Source: Allomyces macrogynus ATCC 38327
Lineage: Eukaryota > Blastocladiomycota > Blastocladiomycetes > Blastocladiales > Blastocladiaceae
NCBI GenBank assembly: GCA_000151295.1
Contig: GG745330.1
Span: forward strand, 585,225-649,224
Direction: 5' to 3'
Length of the DNA stretch: 64,000 nt
Part shown: positions 56,530 to 64,000 of the stretch, piece by piece
Numbering within the stretch: the first letter of the stretch is position 1
Layout: every line of letters begins with the position of its first letter
Notes under the pieces: generated by a model
Seen by the model: the letters and a program-made list of their open reading frames with translations, nothing else
What the model was told of the DNA's origin: nothing
Databases searched by the model: none
Position numbers and translations under genes: made by a program

Positions 56530-59500
56530 TCATGTCGATTCTGACGTGGCCAGCGGCACCGAATGGCCCATAACGCCGAGCAACACCGCCAGCGTCGTCG
56601 GCCCGCTGACGCCATTCACACTTGCGCTCCGAGAGCCTTCTCCACCCAGCGACATCCCATCAAAATGGCGCGGAGCCGGCACGCTGGTAAAGCCGAGTCC
56701 AGGTGACGCGACACTCGCAACATCTGCATGACCAAGAACCGGCGAGTTGACTACGGTCGGTGGTCGAGAAACCATGGCCAGTGGGGTGAGTGGCGGAGGC
56801 ACGATTCCGGACTGCACGACAAAATGCGGGCCAGGTGCGAAATCCACGGTCCCCGCCGACGCGGGCGGCGGTGGTGCCACGCTGGCCGCTGGGCCGCGCC
56901 CAAGCAGATCACTGAGCGACGGTCGCGACTCGCCTTGCGGCGACAGGACAACTGCGCGGTTTGAGTCCGGATACTGCACCGACCGATCGGGCTCACGCGC
57001 AGCTGAATCGTCGAGCGCCGTGCTCGCGCGCCGACGGCGCTTGGCCGGGGGCGCGACTAGCTCGGTCCCACCTGGCGCGTCCTCGCTCGGTCGGACACCG
57101 TTCACGACGGTCACGGAACCGGCCTGTTCCGAGCACTTGCGCACACGCGCCGACCGGCGCACGCCCGGGGTCGAGACAGGCACAGGATCAGCGCCCGCCG
57201 CGTCCTCTTGTGCGGCCGAGGTCGACTCTGGCACGCTCGCTGCCGCGTTGTCCGACACTGCGGGGCTCGCGGCACGTTTCGGCGGTCGACCACGGCGTTT
57301 CGGCGCAGATTGCGGCGGTTGCTCGGGTGGAGTTGGTGGAAGCGCCGTGGCTGTCCAATCGGTCGCGATCAGCTCGGCCGCATCCGTCGCCGTGTCGGGA
57401 AGAGCGGGTACGGCGCGACGTTTCGGCGGCCGGCCACGGCGTTTTGGCGCAGGAGCAATTTGCTCGGGAGAAGTTGGTTGAGGAGCCGCGTCCGTCGAGT
57501 CAGCCGCGATCAGCTCGGCCGTGCTAGTTGTCAGCAGATCAGCAGGGGCCGTGGCCGTTCGGCGTTTCGGCGGGCGACCACGGCGCTTCGGTGCAGTCGA
57601 TGCGGCGCCTTGGCCTCGCACGGACGGCGACACAGATGCTGACGGGCCCGGCTGAGCGGCGACGTGGTCGGGACCACTTGATGGTGTGGCCGAATCGGTG
57701 GTCTCGGCGCGACGCTTAGGCGGGCGGCCGCGGCGCTTCGGCGCGGCAGGCGGCGGTGGTGGTGGCGACGTAGGCGCCGGCGGAGCAACGTTGCCGGTCG
57801 GCCCAGTCTCGGCCGGACTTGGCCGTTGGCCATTCGCTACCTGTGCAGGAAAAACCACAGCGTCGGGGCTACTGTTCGATGACTGGCCGCGGCGCCGAGG
57901 TACAGGTTGAGTTCGCGGTGGTGGGGGAGGCGCAACGGGAAGAGCGGAAACGGCGGCCGTTGGCTCAGCTGGGCCACCCGGCACCATGTCGAGTTGAGAA
58001 GCAACGGCGTGGTGGTTCAATGGTGGGTCAAGTGACTGTGACCCGTCCTCCCGTGGCGGACCGGGTTCCTGCTGCAGCGGTTGCTGCAGCGGCCGGAGTG
58101 TCCCGTCTGTTGGCGCCAGTTGGGCGACAATCGGCACGGTCCCGGTCATGGCTGCGCCAATATTAGCGGGCTCGACGGGCGGGGGCGGCGCGTGCGTCTG
58201 CGGTTGCGGGGGCAGCAAGTGCACCGGCAGCGGCGGCGTCGCGGTTCTTCCAAAGTCGGTGAATATCGACGCCGGGGCCATGCCCGTGACGGCGGGCAGA
58301 GAGAAGGGAAAGACCGGTGTCGGAGGCGGCGGCGGCGTGCTCGATGGTGGCGAGAACAACGACGGCGGGATCAATGGCGGCGGTGGGAACTGCGCGTACG
58401 CGACCGCCGCCGACGCCTGCCACGCCTGCCACGCCTGCGCGAGCGCGTACGACGAGTAGCTCGTTGAGATCGGCGGGCGGTGTGCGCTGGTCCATGACGT
58501 CGGGTCCATGGGCGGCACAGGTGGAGCCGGTGCGGCGAGCGGTGCGGGCGGTGGCGGCGGCGGGATCACGCGCCCGCTCGCAAACCCGAGCGGACCGGTG
58601 GGCGCAGCTACCGCGCTACTGCTCGCGGCCGTCACACTTCTAATGGGCGGCGGCGGGGTCCCGGCTGTGGGCGGCGCCATGGCACCCTGCGCGAACCATG
58701 AGTAGAGCCGTGAATACGACGCGTCGTGCGCGTACCCTGGCGTGGGCGCGACTGACTCGAGCGGGTTCAATGGCGCACGCATGGTTCTTGACGGCGGCGG
58801 TTGCACCCCCTCAATGACCGCGACGCGCCTACCCCGTTTTCTGCCCCGTATGTTGGTTCTACGCGTGTCTTCGTCGCGCGTGCTGGTGGTGCGCTTGTCA
58901 GTCTCGATCGTCGGGCAGACGCCGTCCTGTTCCATCTTGGCCAAGATTGTCGCGACCTTGTTGATCGACGCCTTGGGAAGCCGGAGCGGGTTGAGCAGGG
59001 CTATCGCCGGGTCCTTGGACGGCGCGAGCAGCTGCGTATCCGTGCGCGGTACGCCCACGAGGGCCTGCTGCATGGCCGGCGGGAGCGTGCCAATGTGCGC
59101 GCGCTGGAGCTGCCGGCCGAGAACGTGGCGCGCAGTCACGGTAGACGCGTCGGTCGAGAGTTGGTACACGGCCTCGATGGCTTCGCGTAGGAGCTGCACG
59201 TCTTCGGGTGGGCAACAGCAAGGGTGAGCCGACCAGGAAACGAACCAAACGCGCTGCGCAGGCAACCAGAGCAACCGTACCGGTTGATGAGAGCCCTTGG
59301 ACCTTGGCCGCGAGCTCGTCTTGTGACAAAACAAACGCCGACGCGACAATGTGGTAGAGGTGCGAGAAATCTGGAGATAATCGTGAGAACAAAGGGAAAT
59401 GGAAGGAACGAAACATGCGCGTTAATATCTCACTCACCTTGACGAACGCGCACAGATGCAAGCCGAGGATCAAGGCGTACTTGGATCGCTGTTGGCCGCG

Positions 59501-60331
59501 TCCACCAGGCGCGTCGCGTGCGCCTCGTTGAGTCGGGTCAGCAGCTCGTCGCCCGGCGGTCGGCCCAACAGCACTGACGCGTCCTCGAGGTTGGCTAGAG
59601 ACAAGGAAAGGAAAACTATAAGTTGGAGGGTCAGTGATGCAGGCATCGGCGAAATACGAACCGATGAGTGCTGCTTTGGGCTCGACCACACCTGGGCTCG
59701 GAAAAACTTGGGTGGGAAACCCGCGGAAGCGCAGGACAAACGCGGCATGGTCGTCTTCGCTGAGCGCGGAGCTTGACGCGGTCGCCGCGGCCGGTTCGAC
59801 ATCGGCTGCCGGCGTGCCCGCCAGATCAGGTTCATTATCATGGCTTGGTTCATAATCGCGACCGGCAGTATGGCTTGACGCAGACCGAGACGGAGCGAGG
59901 CCAAATTCCATCAGTTTGGCACGAATCTAGCCACGCGTAAAGCAAGCGGGGAGAGCATAAATCAGACAAATGATCTTACCACGGATCTGGCAGGGCGAGA
60001 AGCGCCGCACCTGGTCGGGCCTCTTGGACTGGCCGAAAAACTGGGCAATCTCGTCGACTTGGCCGTTGAGCCTAGGGGAGAGTGCCACGCCGGGACCATC
60101 AACAAGACTGTTCGTTGGATATTGCGAGGCGGGCGGTCAGGGCACCAGCGGACAGGCACGGGGGAAATGTCCATACACGTTGTGGAGGCGGGGCAGGACA
60201 AGAAGCTCACCAGGGGTCCAGGTCGGCACTGCGTCGTCGGTCATGTTGGCTCGCACGGGTTCGTGGTTGGTGGTGGGATGCGGGTCCTGGCCCAGCGCCG
60301 CGGCAAGAGCAGTGCCGTTTGGGGTCGACAT
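56530..60331 (-). CDS. AT-hook DNA-binding protein, family unknown
   Basis: Six exons give 1118 aa: 60331-60177, 60071-60011, 59926-59662, 59594-59481, 59370-59281, 59201-56530. The N-terminal third is helical and well mixed (EIAQFFGQSKRPDQIRAKLM, LTRLNEAHATRLVDAANSDP, FSHLYHIVASAFVLSQDELA, VQLLREAIEAVYQLSTD). The rest is disordered, Pro/Ala/Ser-rich. Four AT-hooks of the form KRRGRPPKR recur about every 50 residues (genomic about 57740 down to 57280), so it should bind the minor groove of AT-rich DNA as a chromatin or transcription regulator. I could not assign the N-terminal region to a known domain. The first two junctions are the least certain; they were chosen for phase and donor quality. 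Shares an upstream region with the RPEL gene. Confidence 0.72.
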
Positions 60332-60897
60332 GCTGGAACTGGCTGCTCAAACTGTCTGCGGGTAGTCGCGGGCCATGGCCGTCGCGGGATGCGTCGCGGT
60401 GGTGGAGGTCGTCGATGGCAGCGGAAGCACGCCGGCTGGCCGACTGCGATCAGCCGGTGGAGCACATGTGCGTCATATGGGCGTGACCGGCCGCACGTGT
60501 CTCCCACGTTGCAATCGCGGCCGCTTTTGGTGCGAGACACGCACGCGGCCGTGCCCGCGCCGTGCCCGCGCCGTGCCGTCTTGCTGCAGCGGGCGCCCCG
60601 ACCTCACGCGACCATGCACACTACCGACAAGGCCCGCTTTGTTGGCGAGACGGCCTGCCACCGCCCGCAACTCACCGCCGTCGACACGATCCATTCCAAG
60701 CTGCCAGCGCGACCCTGTCTTTGTCCGTACTGCTCGGCGCGCCGTGCTGCACCACCACCGACCCGCTGCTGGCCTCCACTGTCGACCGTGGCACCCGCCA
60801 GATCGGGCATCACATCGCCAACTGCGACGGCGCAACCCTAGCGCATTCCACTCCGCGACCTGCGTGTCGACCGACCGTGCGCCACACAATCACCACA
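60332..60897. other. Divergent promoter region, AT-hook protein / RPEL protein
   Basis: 566 bases between diverging start codons. A plus-strand frame (from 60059) crosses it but has no domain. A GCCGTGCCCGC direct repeat lies near 60547-60575. No gene seen. Confidence 0.5.
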
Positions 60898-61772
60898 ATG
60901 ACGAGCCGAAGTATGATCTTTCGGTCCTTGATCCACCTCGCGCTCCGCCGTGAGACTCGACCAATGATCCCAACCCACGCGTCGAACCGTCATGCTCCGA
61001 CCTTGTCCACCCGTTCGCGTCATTGACGATTGGACCCGGCGCTCGTTTCCCGCGTAGTTCGGTCGAGCACGATTGCCGGCGGCGAAAAGGCGCGTCCGGA
61101 CCTACCGGGCCCCGGTACTTTGATCGCATCCCACGTCGTTCAGGACCAATTCCGCGGTCACTGACGTGCTCGTACCGCGACCTAGGCGGGTTTGCCCCGG
61201 AACGCGGTGGCCTTGGCGGTGGCCTTGGCGGCCTGCAGCCCGCGGGCACCGACGACGACCCCGACGAGATGGACGAGGGCGACGACGACTCGCCTGGGCT
61301 CGGTTTGGGCGGGCTCAGCAAGCTGCACCGGTTCGGGGGCATGGACAACCTGACCAACTTGCTCGCGCACCGCCCGACCAAAGACGAGCTCGTGAGCCGC
61401 AACATTCTCAAGGGTACGTGCTCTGCTTGTACTCGTGCTCGCGGCACGCGTCTCTCACGCACTCGCCTCGATCCAGACGACAAGATTGCGCCGCGGCTGC
61501 AGGCCGCGCAGGAAGAGCTGAAGAAGAAGCAGCTCGAGGACATGCTGAACTCCAAGCTGCACCAGCGCGCCAACGTGACCGACCTTGTCGAGCACAACAT
61601 TATCAAAAAGGACCCGCGCGAACTCGACCCGGCGCTGCAAGGGCCGCGCGCCGATCTCAAGCGCGCGCTCGCCGGCGACGAGGTGGCACGCACGTTGCGC
61701 GATCGGCCCACGGTCGACGAGCTGATTGCCAAGGAGATTATGAAGCCCGAGGACCGGCCGGCGGCGGTCTGA
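60898..61772 (+). CDS. Small RPEL-repeat protein (putative G-actin binder)
   Basis: Four exons give 197 aa: 60898-60910, 61058-61114, 61186-61413, 61477-61772. Three RPEL motifs are visible: RPTKDELVSRNIL, RANVTDLVEHNIIK and RPTVDELIAKEIMK. The spacing and short length resemble small fungal RPEL proteins. RPEL motifs bind monomeric actin in MRTF and Phactr proteins; here the motif between two helices (QEELKKKQLEDMLNSKL) is intact enough to suggest the same. The first exon is only 13 nt (MTSR); it was chosen because the donor A|GTATGA and the acceptor at 61057 give a continuous start MTSRIRSSTIAGGEKARP. A Gly-rich and Asp/Glu-rich segment precedes the repeats. The first two junctions are less certain than the third. 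Confidence 0.82.
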
Positions 61773-62127
61773 TCGAGCGCGACCTGAGGACGCGTCGCGC
61801 GATGGAGGAACAGGAGCGGGACTCAATGAGGACTTGGAGGAGGTTTCCGTAGTTTTGTCGGTCTCATTTCGCCGATGCTGGATGAAGTGATTATTGCAGG
61901 CCGATTGGTCGCGACGTGGCCCAGTGCACATCAGCAAATTTCAAACCAGATGACAGGACTCGCTGCACGATCACGTTGCTTCGGCAAGCTCGGCGTTGGT
62001 GGTGTAGCCGGCAGGATGGCTCCGACCAGCCCGACATCGCTCAAGCACACCCGCACCATCACGACATAAACAAGCACCGCGCTGCGCCAGCGCCGGCACC
62101 AGCGCCAGTACCAGCGCCAGCTGCACC
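61773..62127. other. Intergenic with a short GCCAGC-type repeat before the next start
   Basis: 355 bases: 3' end of the RPEL gene and promoter of the acyl-CoA dehydrogenase. Just before the ATG (62085-62127) three imperfect 12-nt units containing GCCAG(C/T)ACCAGC stand in tandem. Confidence 0.55.
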
Positions 62128-63987
62128 ATGACGACCGAGTCCGTCGACTTTCTGCAAACCCCACCGTCGCTTGGCAACCAGTTCGCCGACGACCACGACT
62201 TTCGCGCGATCCTCGCTGCGCTTGTTCCGGCATCCGACCTCGCCAAATGGCACGCCGACCTCGACCGGCTCGGCATGCGCGCCGGGTCCAACGGCGATAT
62301 GCTCGCTCTCGCCGAGGACGCTGAGTTGAACCCGCCGCGGCTCGAGCAGTACAACGCCTGGGGCCACCGCGTTGACAAGATTCACACGACGCAGGGGTGG
62401 GACAAGCTACACGCGATTGCTGCCGAGGAAGGGCTCGTGGCGACGGCATACGATGGCCAGGTGGGTGGAGACCCGGCACTGTGGCGCGTGCTGCAAATGG
62501 CGAAATTGTACCTCTACCACCCATCGTCGGCCGTCTACTCGTGCCCGCTGGCCATGACGGACGGGGCTGCGTGCTTGTTGGGAGCGCAGTTGGCAAGCGG
62601 CGAGGATCTGCCGCCCTTGTTGCGTGAGAAGATGGAGCGTGCGCTGCGCGGGTTGACGACGCGGGATCCGAAGGAGTTTTGGACGTCGGGCCAGTGGATG
62701 ACGGAGCGACCGGGTGGCAGTGATGTTGGTACGTACCAGCTTGAATTTGACGACCTGTGGTGTGGTCGCGACTCGACTCTGACTTGCTGTCCCTGCTAGC
62801 CCGCACTGAGACCACGGCCACGCTCGTCGACGCTCAAGAACGGCTCTACTCGCTGACCGGGTTCAAGTGGTTCAGCTCCGCGACCACGTGCAACATGACG
62901 CTCGCGCTCGCGCGCGTCGACCAAGACCCGACCCTCTCGCTGTTCCTGATTGAGCTCCGCCCTGACGGCACCGACAAGCTCAACGGGATCGAGATTGTGC
63001 GGCTCAAGAACAAGTTGGGCACCAAGGCGTTGCCCACGGCCGAACTGCGTCTGCGCGGGTGCTTGGCCCACATGGTCGGTCCGCGCGGTCGCGGCGTGTC
63101 GGAAATCGCGCGCATGATCACGATCACCCGGATTTACAACTCAGTCTGTGCGGTCGGATTCATGCGGCGCGCGCTTGCGATTGCGCAGGATTACGCGACG
63201 AAGCGGATGGCGTTTGGGGTACGTGGGGGCCGTTTGCGGCTCATTGGTGGAGGGATCACAGGCTAACGATGGTTGCTGGCGCGTTATGTAGAAACTGCTC
63301 ATCGACCAACCGCTGCACCGCGCGACGCTGCGTGCCGTCGAGACCGAAATCCGCGGCAGCACGTTGCTGACCATGTACGTCGCGTCGCTCCTCGGGCGCA
63401 GCGAACACACGCCAACCGCGTCCACCACGCAAGCCGCGCCGCTCGCCGCACTCGACGGCATTACCACAACCGCCGCGGCCGCCTCGGTTCTCCGGATTCT
63501 CGTGCCAATCGTCAAGCTCTACACGGGCAAGCGCGGCGTCGCCGTCGTCAGCGAAGCGCTCGAGCTGATTGGTGGCGTTGGCTACATCGAGGATTCGCGC
63601 GTCCCTGGGCTCCTCCGCGACGCGCAGGTGCTCCCGATTTGGGAGGGCACAACAAACGTCCTTGCGCTCGACGTGATCCGCGTGCTCACGCGCCCGCGGG
63701 AACGCGACGCGTGGCCTGCGCTGGTCGCAACGTTGCAGCGGGTCGCGGCCAAGGACGCGCGCGTGATCAAGGCGGTGGGTACCATGGACGGCGCGGTGAT
63801 GCACACGATGCGCGCCGCGGACCGTGGCGCGATCGAGGCGAATGCTCGGGATATGGCGTTCTATGTTGCGCATGTGGCGATTGCTGCGCTGTTGGTTGGG
63901 GCCGGGATGGATGTGGACACGTGGGTCGCGCTTCATCCGCTGCAGTGGACGGTCACGACGCTCGGCGACGTTGGGGCTAAGCTGTGA
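62128..63987 (+). CDS. AidB-like acyl-CoA dehydrogenase family protein
   Basis: Flavoprotein of the acyl-CoA dehydrogenase superfamily, AidB/ACDH-11 branch. Three exons (62128-62728, 62800-63218, 63292-63987) give 571 aa. Motifs: FWTSGQWMTERPGGSDV with ARTET across the first junction, LTGFKWFSSATTCNMTLALA, VRLKNKLGTKALPTAEL, RIYNSVCAVGFMRRALAIAQ, then DYATKRMAFGKLLIDQPLHR across the second junction, and GVGYIEDSRVPGLLRDAQVL with IWEGTTNVLALDVIRV. The GGVGY and IWEGT segments are classical FAD/active-site loops. Bacterial AidB and nematode ACDH-11 bind fatty acyl chains or DNA; the substrate here is unknown. There is no obvious C-terminal peroxisome signal (ends GAKL) and no strong mitochondrial presequence. 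The gene is complete within the window. Confidence 0.93.
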
Positions 63988-64000
63988 TGGGACATGTGGT

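Noticed and set aside
1..64000. Prokaryotic operons, CRISPR arrays, insertion sequences, rRNA or tRNA genes
   Set aside because: All recognised genes are intron-containing eukaryotic types; no regular repeat-spacer arrays, transposase frames, rRNA stretches or cloverleaf-like sequences were noticed by eye. A tRNAscan or Infernal run would settle small RNAs.

Overview
The window is eukaryotic, GC-rich nuclear DNA with about two dozen protein genes on both strands. Nearly all genes carry short spliceosomal introns (mostly 61-110 nt, GT-AG, often with a CTGAC-like branch site close to the acceptor). Fungal hallmarks are a HAL4/HAL5-type kinase, a fungal aspartokinase, BUR1-type CDK, VAM7 and VPS18 of the vacuolar fusion machinery, and a RHO1 GTPase. 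Families usually missing from yeasts (SmgGDS-like armadillo protein, a PPWD1-type cyclophilin, an RPEL-repeat protein) and a decayed large coiled-coil gene point to an early-diverging, probably zoosporic fungus. Blastocladiomycota (Allomyces/Catenaria-like) is my best guess; this is inference, not proof. I rebuilt exons by hand, requiring compatible phases, an open frame and family-conserved sequence across each junction.

Layout: 1-95 tail of an unknown gene; 96-2029 gene-free block with an almost CpG-free core; 2030-3761 BUR1/CDK9 (+); 4165-5614 pantothenate kinase (-); 6345-7602 NSE1 (-); 8086-8839 RHO1 (-); 10133-12620 PPWD1 (+); 12870-14633 MEF2-type MADS factor (-); 16129-19922 VPS18 (+); 21203-25218 IQGAP/Rng2 (-); 26074-26771 mitochondrial uL29 (+); 27166-29589 MAN1/SRC1 inner nuclear membrane protein (+); 29735-33530 a broken coiled-coil gene (+); 33874-36111 RBM39/Rsd1 (-); 36476-38467 aspartokinase (-); 39044-40493 PEX16 (-); 41012-43648 SmgGDS-like armadillo protein with an MGSC start (-); 44582-45779 mitochondrial carrier (+); 45820-48675 WAPL (-); 49072-50353 VAM7 (+); 50588-51154 mitochondrial uS12 (-); 51714-55534 HAL-type kinase (+); 56530-60331 AT-hook protein (-); 60898-61772 RPEL protein (+); 62128-63987 AidB-like acyl-CoA dehydrogenase (+).

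The genes are mostly housekeeping and do not form a cluster of one pathway. Thematic links are vacuole/endosome fusion (VPS18 and VAM7), Rho/actin control (RHO1, IQGAP, RPEL protein, SmgGDS-like protein), mitochondrial translation (uL29m, uS12m) and RNA polymerase II/splicing (BUR1, PPWD1, RBM39).

The most unusual observations are: three GC-AG introns sharing a GCATG donor; a MAN1/SRC1 linker readable in two frames through closely spaced acceptors; large insertions inside two normally compact domains (HAL kinase N-lobe, VPS18 RING); a pseudogene with a frame-breaking 32-bp duplication and three in-frame TAG codons; and the CpG-depleted block near the left end. No previously undescribed multi-gene system was evident. 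No rRNA, tRNA or CRISPR was recognised by eye.
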